NCBI RefSeq assembly: GCF_028561755.1
Contig: NZ_JAQQTD010000001.1
Span: 496,001 to 560,000, forward strand
DNA length: 64,000 nucleotides
Origin: Altibacter sp. HG106
Lineage (GTDB): Bacteria > Bacteroidota > Bacteroidia > Flavobacteriales > Flavobacteriaceae
Direction of reading: 5' to 3'
Below, one piece after another: positions 32,091 through 40,639 of this stretch. A model generated the notes under the pieces. It was given only the letters and a program-made list of their open reading frames with translations, ran no database searches and was not told where the DNA came from. Position numbers and translations under genes: made by a program. Position 1 is the first letter of the stretch, and every line of letters begins with the position of its first letter.

Positions 32091-34520
32091 ATGAGCATAG
32101 CGTCCTGCAAGGTTAAAAAATCTTTTCTTTTCTTACTACTGTTGGCTTTTGGATGTGTAGGGCATTCTCAGAATTTTGAACTGTTTGAGAAATTTTACGG
32201 GAATTACGATTATCTCTCCTTCGGAAACACGCTAAATCTAACTGAAAATGGCGTTGGCGGAGCGTGCGATATCGTAACCTCCAGTGCTGCTGATTTTCAA
32301 TTACAGACCGGGCAGAATTTAATAGCCGCGTATCTATATTGGGGAGGAAGTGGCTCTGGAGATCTTGAAGTAACCTTGCAAGGTACCACTGTGACTTCAG
32401 AGCGTACCTTTTCATTTACCAATAATGGCCTTCCTTTTTTTGCAGCTCGCGCCGATGTTACAACTATTCTTGCTAGCGTCGGAAACGATACCTATACCCT
32501 GAGCGATTTAGACCTGACGGATGTGATTGACGCCTACTGCGATTTCGGACTAAATTATGGAGGATGGGCTGTTACTGTGGTGTATGAAGACCTGTCCCTA
32601 CCCCTCAATGAAGTAAATATATTCGAAGGATTTGATGGGGTGTCGGAAATTGGAGACCCCTTGGATATCATCCTTAACGATCTAAATGTAGTAGATAATA
32701 CCGGAGCAAAGATTGGCTTTCTAGCCTGGGATGGCGATGCCGGCATCGCCGTTTCAGAAACACTTAGCATTAATGGCAACATTATTGGCAATCCCCCTCT
32801 GAACCCAATTGACAATGCTTTTAATGGAACCAATAGCTTTACGAATTCCGATACCTTGTACAATATGGATATCGACTTCTACAATATTGAGGCCTTTATT
32901 AATCCTGGAGATACTTCCGCTAGTATTCGACTTACCTCAAATCAAGATTTTGTACTAGTCAATAACATCGTGACCGTTCTCAATGTAATTTCGCCGGATG
33001 CCGTTATTGCGATTGACTCCTTCGACATACCCACCGATTGCGGAGACCGAGATTTTACCTTAGACTATACCGTTTCCAATATTGGAACTGATATTATGAT
33101 GACGGACGTTCCCATCGCATTTTATGCAGATGATGTGCTCGTTGCACAGAGCATGACCACGATGCAACTGGGTATTGGCGAAAGTGAGTCTGGCACCATT
33201 AATTTTACCGTCCCGCTCGACACTCCGGCAGATTTCACCTTTCGTGCCGTGGTGGATGACGACGGAACCGGAAATGGCATCGAAAATGAGACCGATGAAG
33301 ACAATAACGAAGCGACGCAAGAGGTCCATATTGCTGTATTTCCGGTCATTCCAAGTCTTACAGATCTGGAAGAATGCGAAGTAGTAGGGCCTGAATTTTT
33401 TGATTTGACCTTAGCCACGACGGCCATCGATCCTGATGAGACGATCACCTTCCACCTTAGCGCAACCGATGCTACCAATGGAGATAATGCGATTATCAAC
33501 CCCACATCCTATCCACTTGATGGCGGCACACAAACCATTTGGGTGCGAGCCGATAATTTGGAGTGTTTTGTAACCGATTCTTTTGAATTGGAGGTCGTAA
33601 TCTGTCCGCTTCCCGATGCCACGATCAGTATTGACAACGACATCAATGCATGTCGCTTTCGCGCTTCCACAATTGATTACACAGTGTATAATCTAGAATC
33701 GACAGATGTCCTACCCGCCAACACACCCATTGCGTTTTACGCCGATGGAATATTGTTTGCACAAGCGCAAACGATAGCTCCTATTCCCATTGATGGGAGC
33801 GAAAGTAATACGGTAGAAGTCATATGGCCGCTAGACTTACCCGAAACCTTCTCTGTTACCGCTTCTGTGGATGATGATGGAACGGGTATGGAGGTGGTCG
33901 AAGAAGAAAATGAACTCAACAACCTCTTCGAAGTAACCATTACCTATCAAACGATCGACCCCATAGAAGCCCTTCCCAACATCATCCGTTGTGATGAAGG
34001 TAATGATACAGCAACGTTTAACCTTACACAACAAAATGACCTTATCTCTGACGCAGTGGAAGACACGATTACCTATTATATCGACGAAATCGACGCGTTT
34101 GAAGGAGTCAACCCGATCACGGACCCTGCGGCGTATCAAAATATCGAGGATCCACAACTCATTTATGTCCGACTTGAAAACGCGCTTTGTTTTGAAAATG
34201 CCAGTTTCAGCATTGGTACCGAAAATTGCGCGCCCATCATTCCCGAAGGATTTTCACCTAATGGAGACGGCATCAATGACGTATTTGAAATTCCCAATTT
34301 GCTAGATGTTTACAAAGGATTCAATCTGAAAGTATTCAGCAGGAATGGTAATTTAATCTACGAAGGAGGCAATGACGATGGTTATTGGAATGGAATTCCT
34401 AATCGCGGTATATTAGGAGGTTCTTCAGAAGTACCCGTGGGTACGTATTACTATGTCTTGCAAGTAAATGTGCCTGAATTTCCGAAACCCTTTATTGGGT
34501 GGGTATATGTGAATTACTAA
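32091..34520 (+). CDS. Surface protein with CARDB-like domains and type B T9SS C-terminal domain
   Basis: An 809-residue secreted protein. The signal peptide ('KKSFLFLLLLAFGCVGHSQ') is followed by a beta-rich domain (about 30-290, 'LIAAYLYWGGSGSGDLEV', resembling DUF3344-type domains), then two CARDB-like Ig domains at roughly 300-415 and 510-620 that share 'IAFYAD' and 'VDDDGTG' motifs, and a gliding-motility-type C-terminal domain at 714-809 ('IPEGFSPNGDGINDVFEIPN'). That domain marks cargo of the type IX secretion system, which moves proteins across the outer membrane. It is likely surface-exposed and could aid adhesion. Paired Cys in the Ig units may form disulfides. No secretion machinery genes are in this window. 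Confidence 0.88.
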   Translation: MSIASCKVKKSFLFLLLLAFGCVGHSQNFELFEKFYGNYDYLSFGNTLNLTENGVGGACDIVTSSAADFQLQTGQNLIAAYLYWGGSGSGDLEVTLQGTTVTSERTFSFTNNGLPFFAARADVTTILASVGNDTYTLSDLDLTDVIDAYCDFGLNYGGWAVTVVYEDLSLPLNEVNIFEGFDGVSEIGDPLDIILNDLNVVDNTGAKIGFLAWDGDAGIAVSETLSINGNIIGNPPLNPIDNAFNGTNSFTNSDTLYNMDIDFYNIEAFINPGDTSASIRLTSNQDFVLVNNIVTVLNVISPDAVIAIDSFDIPTDCGDRDFTLDYTVSNIGTDIMMTDVPIAFYADDVLVAQSMTTMQLGIGESESGTINFTVPLDTPADFTFRAVVDDDGTGNGIENETDEDNNEATQEVHIAVFPVIPSLTDLEECEVVGPEFFDLTLATTAIDPDETITFHLSATDATNGDNAIINPTSYPLDGGTQTIWVRADNLECFVTDSFELEVVICPLPDATISIDNDINACRFRASTIDYTVYNLESTDVLPANTPIAFYADGILFAQAQTIAPIPIDGSESNTVEVIWPLDLPETFSVTASVDDDGTGMEVVEEENELNNLFEVTITYQTIDPIEALPNIIRCDEGNDTATFNLTQQNDLISDAVEDTITYYIDEIDAFEGVNPITDPAAYQNIEDPQLIYVRLENALCFENASFSIGTENCAPIIPEGFSPNGDGINDVFEIPNLLDVYKGFNLKVFSRNGNLIYEGGNDDGYWNGIPNRGILGGSSEVPVGTYYYVLQVNVPEFPKPFIGWVYVNY

Positions 34521-35504
34521 CTATCGCTTAATTTGTAGCAGATTAAGATCTCGCTGAAATACTTGATAATTTCCATTCGTTATTCCAACGCCGTTAGTGA
34601 AAAAGGTAAGACGGTAATAATAAGTAGTTCCAGCAGTTAGGCTACTATCCACGAAACTTATGTGACCGCCACCTCCAAAACCTATAGAAGCACTGGTAGC
34701 GCCATTCGGCGTTTCAATATAACAAATGCCACTCGTATAGGTTAAGTTCACCGGACCGGAAAACAAAGGATCGGTATCTCTTTGTAGAATAATGAAATAC
34801 CCCCCCAACGAATTACTCGTTCCATTGAGATTACCTCCAAATACCCTGGCAAAACCAGTTAACAGCAATGAAGAATGATCGACCCCACTCCCGTCTGGTA
34901 TGGTAATACTCACCGTAGTTCCCGTTAGAGGCGTTAAGACTCCATTCGTAAACGGGATGCTTTGAGTGGTAGCATTATGTACGCCTAACACTTCTTGATT
35001 GATAAAATCACCTTCAAATAAAATACTTCCGTCCACCTGAAGTTTGTTCGTTGGGTTGTTTTCGCCAATCCCTACATTTCCAGAGGCTGTGATTCGCGCC
35101 TGTTCCGTGTTGTCTGTTCCAAAAACCAAAGGCTGCGCATCAGAAGTACCAATATAATCGGTGGCAGGATTGGTACCCGCATTTCCAGAAGTAGACCAGA
35201 ATTCGCTGGTCGCTGCAGTTAAAAGCTTCTCCCATGCCCCGTCCCAGTGGTAGTATCCTTCGCCATCTCCTCCCACGACAGAAGCATTGGTATTGTAAAT
35301 TAAGAGTCCGGTTGCCGGACTATCAATTGGCGTTGTACCATCCGTAACATTGTTGAGGGAAACTCTGGGAATTAACAATCCGGCATCGGTGGCTTCCACA
35401 TCCAAAGCGGCGCTAGGATCGGGTGTGGTGGTTCCTATCCCAACTTGGGCGGTTGCGAATGAAATTGATAGTAAGAAAACGGGAAATAAAATTTTAAGTA
35501 ACAT
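34521..35504 (-). CDS. Secreted protein with 'GIGTTTP' N-terminal motif (tail-fibre-like)
   Basis: A 327-residue protein with a signal peptide ('LLKILFPVFLLSISFATAQ') followed by 'VGIGTTTPDPSAALDVEA', a motif at the start of many secreted proteins of Bacteroidota that resemble phage tail-fibre or collar beta-helix segments. A second 'GNVGIGENNPTNKLQVDGS' unit follows near residue 148. The C-terminal half ('GGGGHISFVDSSLTAGTTYY') is a beta-sandwich-like region. No T9SS C-terminal domain is evident and no phage genes surround it. It abuts the convergent surface protein gene with no bases between the stops. Role unknown, likely cell surface. Confidence 0.78.
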   Translation of the reverse strand: MLLKILFPVFLLSISFATAQVGIGTTTPDPSAALDVEATDAGLLIPRVSLNNVTDGTTPIDSPATGLLIYNTNASVVGGDGEGYYHWDGAWEKLLTAATSEFWSTSGNAGTNPATDYIGTSDAQPLVFGTDNTEQARITASGNVGIGENNPTNKLQVDGSILFEGDFINQEVLGVHNATTQSIPFTNGVLTPLTGTTVSITIPDGSGVDHSSLLLTGFARVFGGNLNGTSNSLGGYFIILQRDTDPLFSGPVNLTYTSGICYIETPNGATSASIGFGGGGHISFVDSSLTAGTTYYYRLTFFTNGVGITNGNYQVFQRDLNLLQIKR

Positions 35505-35752
35505 AAGCTCTGAATTTAGTAAAGTTTCAGTGTAAAAAAGCGACAGGCTTGTGTTAGTTAGGCATCTTTAAGATACTAAAATCTAAAAATAATAAAAAAT
35601 GTAGCCTACCATTTGTGGTAAAATGCAGATTTCTGGCACGTTTTTATAAGTTTTTTCGCACAAATGATGTGTTTCTGAACGCATTACAAACCATTGATTA
35701 TGAGTATTTTTAAGTATCCAAATCAGATGTATGCTATGGTAATCTAACTGCG
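35505..35752. other. AT-rich intergenic region between divergent secreted-protein genes
   Basis: The longest gap in the window (248 bases). It is clearly richer in A and T than the flanking genes, contains a TATTTTTA (35705-35712) that might serve as a -7 element for the plus-strand gene, and a short dyad TACCA-TTTG-TGGTA at 35607-35620. No ORF or RNA gene could be supported in it. The dyad might be an operator, but no regulator is adjacent. Confidence 0.4.
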
Positions 35753-36295
35753 ATGTTGTCGTCGCTTAAACAGATGCTTATGCGTACTATTACTCTTTTT
35801 ATTTGCTGCCTTTTTCTCTTCGGAAATGCATTCACCCAAACTGAAATAGCAACAAAATGCCCGTTACAAAACGATAATGATCAATGGATCGAATCTTTTA
35901 AAGGCGCTACGTCTGATGAAGAACGGATGGAGTTGATCGTCGATAAGATACAACGAGATGCGATGTTTGTGCAAGAAACTTCGGAAATCGCTGAAACTTC
36001 CGGCACGGTTACCTTAGCGCCAGAGAATTCACATGATTGCCAATGTGCCATTAGGTTTGGCTTGGTATACTCAAATAAGAAACGCGGACTCGTACTAGAT
36101 CTCAACAAATACCCATATCTGGAAGACGTAGTAGTAGATCTGACCATGGCAAATATCGAGTCGATTGATTTCAACGAATTTCAAGACAAGAAACTGTATC
36201 GATATGGGACTGAGCTACGCTCTGGAGTGACCATTTTTAGTGATGATAAAGAATTGCGAAAAAAGATTCGGAAAACCCTTCGCTCCGAACGATAA
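35753..36295 (+). CDS. Small secreted protein of unknown family
   Basis: A 180-residue orphan. Its N-terminus holds a signal peptide ('MRTITLFICCLFLFGNAFTQ'); in-frame ATGs at 35753, 35774 and 35780 are all possible starts, with the later ones giving a shorter n-region. The mature part has a central acidic helix ('SDEERMELIVDKIQRDAMF'), a 'CQC' motif near residue 99 and a mixed alpha/beta C-terminal half rich in Lys, Arg and Asp. No family was recognised and no T9SS domain is present. It lies between the 'GIGTTTP' gene (divergent) and uvrB, in what looks like an accessory stretch. Confidence 0.65.
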   Translation: MLSSLKQMLMRTITLFICCLFLFGNAFTQTEIATKCPLQNDNDQWIESFKGATSDEERMELIVDKIQRDAMFVQETSEIAETSGTVTLAPENSHDCQCAIRFGLVYSNKKRGLVLDLNKYPYLEDVVVDLTMANIESIDFNEFQDKKLYRYGTELRSGVTIFSDDKELRKKIRKTLRSER

Positions 36296-36333
36296 TATCA
36301 TATTTTAAGAACAACATCCCCCCTTCCAATGGC

Positions 36334-36364
36334 TTTATAGATTGCGCTAATTTCCGTATTTTCG
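36334..36364 (+). promoter_or_regulatory. Possible promoter of uvrB
   Basis: TTTA at 36334-36337 and TATTTTCG at 36357-36364, 19 bases apart, each differ from the Bacteroidota consensus by one base. The uvrB ATG follows at 36383. No LexA-type operator was recognised nearby. Confidence 0.35.
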
Positions 36365-36382
36365 CTCTCTTGATAAAAGGCT

Positions 36383-38386
36383 ATGAAGTTCCAAATTGTT
36401 AGTGATTTTAAACCTACAGGCGATCAACCGGAAGCTATCAAATCATTGGTGGAAGGAATCGAATCACAAGAAAAATACCAAACGCTTTTAGGAGTAACGG
36501 GAAGCGGTAAGACGTTTACGGTGGCCAATGTGGTTGAGCAGGTACAGCGCCCAACACTGGTGCTGGCGCATAACAAAACGCTAGCGGCCCAGTTGTATTC
36601 AGAATTTAAACAGTTCTTTCCGAACAATGCCATAGAATACTTCGTCTCATATTACGACTACTACCAGCCAGAGGCGTACATTCCTACCTCTGGAACCTAT
36701 ATCGAAAAAGATCTTTCTATCAACGAGGAGATAGAAAAGTTGCGATTGAGTACAACATCCTCGTTGTTGTCGGGAAGACGCGATGTGCTCGTGGTAGCTT
36801 CCGTTTCTTGTTTGTACGGTATTGGAAACCCCGTGGAGTTTCAGAAGAACGTAATTAGTCTGAAAAAAGACATGGTGCTCTCTCGAACGAAATTACTTCA
36901 TCGGCTGGTGCAAAGCCTGTATTCTCGTACCGAAGCTGAATTTAACAACGGAAACTTCAGAATTAAAGGGGATACGGTTGACATCTATCCGGGTTACGCA
37001 GATGACGCCTTCAGAATTCATTTTTTTGGAGATGAGATCGAAGAAATAGAAGCGTTTAACCCGCAAACCAATGAGGTGATTGAAACCTACGACCGCCTCA
37101 ATATCTATCCGGCGAACATGTTTGTAACCTCTCCGGACGTATTACAAAATGCGATTCGAAGTATACAAGATGATTTGGTCAAGCAAATTGACTATTTCAA
37201 AGACATCGGTAAGCACCTGGAAGCAAAACGATTGGAAGAACGTACCAATTTCGATTTGGAAATGATCCGAGAACTGGGGTATTGTAGCGGGATCGAAAAT
37301 TATTCACGATACTTAGACCAACGCTTACCAGGCACGCGTCCGTTCTGCCTTTTAGATTATTTTCCGGAGGATTATATGATGGTGGTAGACGAAAGTCACG
37401 TTTCGATTCCACAGGTTGGTGCCATGTATGGCGGGGATAGAAGTCGGAAAGAAAACCTCGTGGAATACGGTTTTCGATTACCGGCCGCCATGGATAACCG
37501 CCCCTTGAAATTTGAAGAATTTGAAGCGCTTCAAAATCAAGTGGTCTACGTAAGCGCTACACCGGCGGATTATGAGCTTGAAAAATGCGGCGGCGTCTAT
37601 GTGGAACAGATTATTCGACCGACAGGATTATTGGACCCACCTATTGAGATTCGACCGAGTTTAAACCAGATCGATGACCTGCTTGAGGAGATACAACTTC
37701 GCGTGGAAAAGGACGAGCGTGTTTTGGTAACGACACTCACCAAGCGAATGGCCGAAGAACTCACGAAATATCTAACACGTATTCAGATTCGATGTCGCTA
37801 CATTCACAGCGATGTAGATACCTTAGAACGGGTAGAGATCATGCAGGATCTGCGTCTCGGACTCTTTGATGTGTTGGTAGGGGTCAACCTGTTACGAGAA
37901 GGCCTCGACCTTCCAGAGGTGTCCCTGGTAGCGATCCTGGATGCCGATAAAGAAGGGTTCTTACGAAGCAACCGATCGCTCACACAAACCGTAGGGCGTG
38001 CTGCCAGACACGTGAACGGTAAGGCGATTATGTATGCTGATAAGATCACTAACAGCATGCAGAAAACCATCGACGAGACCAATTATCGACGTGAAAAGCA
38101 AATTGAGTACAACAAAGAGAACAATATTACCCCTACCGCTATTAAAAAGTCGTTGGAGAATGCCCTTACCAAAAAGAAAACCGAGCGCTTCACCTTCGAT
38201 ACTGCGGAAAGCCTGGCTGCCGAGCCGGAAGAGCAGTATTTAACCAAACCGCAATTAGAAAAGAAAATTCGGGACACACGGAAGGAAATGGAGAAGTCGG
38301 CGAAAGACTTGGATTTCATGATGGCAGCCAAACTTCGTGACAAAATTAAAACGCTTCAAAAATCGCTGGCCGAACTAGATGCCTAA
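36383..38386 (+). CDS. uvrB: Excinuclease ABC subunit B
   Basis: A 667-residue DNA-repair helicase-like protein that verifies damage with UvrA and positions UvrC for incision. Walker A is 'LLGVTGSGKTFTVANV', the damage-probing beta-hairpin is 'SYYDYYQPEAYIPTSG', Walker B lies around 'MMVVDESHVSIPQ', and helicase motif VI is 'TQTVGRAARHVNGKAIMYAD'. A C-terminal UvrBC coiled-coil motif ('AAKLRDKIKTLQKSL') binds UvrC. Length is normal. It stands alone; uvrA and uvrC are not in the window. Confidence 0.97.
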   Translation: MKFQIVSDFKPTGDQPEAIKSLVEGIESQEKYQTLLGVTGSGKTFTVANVVEQVQRPTLVLAHNKTLAAQLYSEFKQFFPNNAIEYFVSYYDYYQPEAYIPTSGTYIEKDLSINEEIEKLRLSTTSSLLSGRRDVLVVASVSCLYGIGNPVEFQKNVISLKKDMVLSRTKLLHRLVQSLYSRTEAEFNNGNFRIKGDTVDIYPGYADDAFRIHFFGDEIEEIEAFNPQTNEVIETYDRLNIYPANMFVTSPDVLQNAIRSIQDDLVKQIDYFKDIGKHLEAKRLEERTNFDLEMIRELGYCSGIENYSRYLDQRLPGTRPFCLLDYFPEDYMMVVDESHVSIPQVGAMYGGDRSRKENLVEYGFRLPAAMDNRPLKFEEFEALQNQVVYVSATPADYELEKCGGVYVEQIIRPTGLLDPPIEIRPSLNQIDDLLEEIQLRVEKDERVLVTTLTKRMAEELTKYLTRIQIRCRYIHSDVDTLERVEIMQDLRLGLFDVLVGVNLLREGLDLPEVSLVAILDADKEGFLRSNRSLTQTVGRAARHVNGKAIMYADKITNSMQKTIDETNYRREKQIEYNKENNITPTAIKKSLENALTKKKTERFTFDTAESLAAEPEEQYLTKPQLEKKIRDTRKEMEKSAKDLDFMMAAKLRDKIKTLQKSLAELDA

Positions 38387-38429
38387 GTTTTTTATCGTCT
38401 CCTTAACAATAAAGCGATTGTGCATTTAG

Positions 38430-38437
38430 TACTTTAG
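38430..38437 (+). promoter_or_regulatory. Possible -7 element of the HExxH protein gene
   Basis: TACTTTAG differs from TAnnTTTG at one base and lies 4 bases before the ATG at 38442, within the 55-base gap after uvrB. Confidence 0.3.
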
Positions 38438-38441
38438 AACA

Positions 38442-39029
38442 ATGATTTCAGCAGAAGAAATTGAACTTTCAAACAAGTACATTCCGGAGAACATTCGCAC
38501 CGAAGCGATTTTAGCGCTCCGCTACTTTCCTGAACTAAAAGACACCGAAATTCGGTTTCAATTCAAAAAAGATATTAAAAAGTCAACCATGCAAGCACAG
38601 CCCACCTGGGCTAGCTTTTTTAGGAGCAAAAAATCACGTGGCTACATCATTTTAATATCTGAAAAGATTCAGATCGATCAGGAAGAATTTACCATAGACG
38701 ACATCCCAAGTGACGTTGTAACCGGTTGGTTGGGCCACGAATTGGGCCATGTGATGGACTATCGAAATCGCAGCAGTGCGGGCATGGTGGTTTTCGGTAT
38801 TAAGTATTTATTTTCGAAAGCCCATATTAAAGAAGTAGAACGCGCGGCCGACACCTTTGCCATTATGCATGGGATGGGAGATTACATCATTAAAACCAAG
38901 AATTTCATTCTGGATCATGCAAAGATTTCAGAAACCTACAAAAACAGAATCCGCTCGTTTTATATGTCTCCGGAAGAAGTCATGGAATTGATCAACGATC
39001 CATCCTTTGAAAAAGCGGTTACTTCATAG
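38442..39029 (+). CDS. Putative zinc metalloprotease (HExxH, gluzincin-like)
   Basis: A 195-residue protein with no recognised family name. 'WLGHELGHVMDY' contains HExxH (His99, Glu100, His103), and 30 residues on 'VERAADTFAIMHG' gives a Glu133-x(3)-Asp pattern of the kind that supplies the third zinc ligand in M48-type gluzincins. Between them a moderately hydrophobic stretch ('SSAGMVVFGIKYLFSK') could touch membrane. No signal peptide is present, so the protein is probably cytoplasmic. It lies between uvrB and the convergent GH3 gene, whose 3' ends overlap by 11 bases. Zinc binding is a strong inference; protease activity and substrate are unproven. Confidence 0.75.
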   Translation: MISAEEIELSNKYIPENIRTEAILALRYFPELKDTEIRFQFKKDIKKSTMQAQPTWASFFRSKKSRGYIILISEKIQIDQEEFTIDDIPSDVVTGWLGHELGHVMDYRNRSSAGMVVFGIKYLFSKAHIKEVERAADTFAIMHGMGDYIIKTKNFILDHAKISETYKNRIRSFYMSPEEVMELINDPSFEKAVTS

Positions 39030-40542
39030 TTTCTACAAAGCTTACCCATTCGCTGAATTTATCCTCTTTCATCACCTTCTCCATTTTTACCTGACCTCCT
39101 TTTTTCTTGTTGGCACCACTCCATTCATAGAACACGTTTGGTGAAACGGTATGCACGCGTACGCCTTTAAGCGCTTTGTTTCGGGCAACCTTATAGTTTT
39201 TGTTCGCTGCTTTTAGCTGGTTATCCAAGGCTTCGGAAAGTGTTTCTTCGGAAACATCGGCATCGGTACCGAGATACCAATGATGGTAAAAATCGTTTCC
39301 TTCCTGAACGGCAGAGACGGTAAATTCTGGAATTTCAATATCGAACTCTTGTTCCAACTCCTGAAGCGCTGCCTCCATTTTATTTACCGAAAGCTGCGAG
39401 CCTACTACATTCAAAAAGAATTTAGTGCGGCCGGTGATGACAATTTCGGCTTTTTCAATATCGGTAAAGGCAATGGTGTCGCCAATCAGATAGCGCCAGG
39501 CACCGCTTACGGTCGAGATCACCAACACATAGTCGGTATCCAAGGCTACTTCCTTCAAAGAAAGTACCGGGGCATCGTCGGTCAAAGAACCGTCAGATTG
39601 AATGTATTCAGGTTGAAAGGGAACGAATTCAAAATAAATTCCGTTGTCAACCACCAGCTTCATCGCATGCGTTTCGGGTCGGTTTTGAAACGCCAGAAAC
39701 CCTTCCGAAGCCAAATAGGTATCAATCACCGTTATCGGTTTTCCCAACAACTGATTAAAGCTTTTTTCATACGGCTGAAACGCCACACCGCCGCTGGTAT
39801 AGACTTGCAAGTTGGGCCAAATTTCGTGAATGTGGGCGGCATCGTAATACGAAATTACCTTTTTTAGCATCAATTCCATCCAGGAGGGAATACCACTAAG
39901 CGCGCCTATATCCCATTCTTTGGCACGTTCGGCAATGGTCTGAACCCGCTGGTCCCAATCGTCAATACGCGCGATATCTTCGCCCGGCTTGTAGTAATTC
40001 TGAAACCAGAACGGAATATTACTGGCGCTTATTCCGCTGATCTCCCCTTCTAAAAACTCGTCTCGTGATTGCAGATCTGTGGAACTTCCCAGCATCATGA
40101 TCTCCTTTTCAAAAAAATCGGATGGAAGGTCGAAATTACTTAAGGCACCTACCTGTTTGATGCCTGTGGTACGTATAGCCTCCAACATAGCTTCCGTCAC
40201 CGGAATTCGTTTGCTGGAGGTTCCGGTGGTTCCGCTACTGAGTGCGAAATACTTCGGTTTGCCCGGCCATGTTATATCTTCCATCCCCTCATGCACCCGA
40301 TGCCACCAATCGCTTGTCATTTTGTTGTAATCGTGGTACGGAATGGCTTCTGCAAAGGCTTTGGAAATGTTTTCGGATTCCAGAAGTTTTTGAAACCCAT
40401 AATACTTACCAAAGGCGGTTTCTTTGGCTGTGGTTAACAGTTGTTTTAATATCTTTTCTTGTTCTTCGAAGGGAGTGCCTTCTGAGACCACTGCGTCTCG
40501 CAAAGCAATCGCTCCCTTTATGATGGATCCTAGTAGCGCCAT
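39019..40542 (-). CDS. GH3-family acyl-adenylate ligase
   Basis: A 507-residue bacterial member of the GH3 family, whose plant members (such as JAR1) join amino acids to jasmonate or auxin through an acyl-adenylate. The ATP/AMP-binding motif 'SSGTTGTSSKRIPVT' lies at residues 102-116, with further conserved parts 'VYTSGGVAFQPYEKSF', 'YLASEGFLAFQN' and 'YLIGDTIAFTD'. No signal peptide. In bacteria the substrate is unknown; an acyl-amino acid or lipid conjugate is plausible but inferred. It is a single gene with no carrier protein or thioesterase adjacent. Confidence 0.88.
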   Translation of the reverse strand: MALLGSIIKGAIALRDAVVSEGTPFEEQEKILKQLLTTAKETAFGKYYGFQKLLESENISKAFAEAIPYHDYNKMTSDWWHRVHEGMEDITWPGKPKYFALSSGTTGTSSKRIPVTEAMLEAIRTTGIKQVGALSNFDLPSDFFEKEIMMLGSSTDLQSRDEFLEGEISGISASNIPFWFQNYYKPGEDIARIDDWDQRVQTIAERAKEWDIGALSGIPSWMELMLKKVISYYDAAHIHEIWPNLQVYTSGGVAFQPYEKSFNQLLGKPITVIDTYLASEGFLAFQNRPETHAMKLVVDNGIYFEFVPFQPEYIQSDGSLTDDAPVLSLKEVALDTDYVLVISTVSGAWRYLIGDTIAFTDIEKAEIVITGRTKFFLNVVGSQLSVNKMEAALQELEQEFDIEIPEFTVSAVQEGNDFYHHWYLGTDADVSEETLSEALDNQLKAANKNYKVARNKALKGVRVHTVSPNVFYEWSGANKKKGGQVKMEKVMKEDKFSEWVSFVETMK

Positions 40543-40626
40543 GAATGTATTGGTTATTTGGGAAAATAATCATTTCAAAACGGACAAGCGGTCTCTTTAA
40601 TGCAAGTTTAACGCTTTCCTAATTTG

Positions 40627-40634
40627 TATCTTTG
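40627..40634 (+). promoter_or_regulatory. Predicted -7 element of rluF
   Basis: TATCTTTG is an exact match, 5 bases before the ATG at 40640, so the transcript would carry almost no leader. Confidence 0.45.
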
Positions 40635-40639
40635 CGGCT

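Noticed and set aside
34521-35504. Prophage remnant suggested by tail-fibre-like motifs
   Set aside because: The protein has a signal peptide and no other phage structural or replication genes are in the window.
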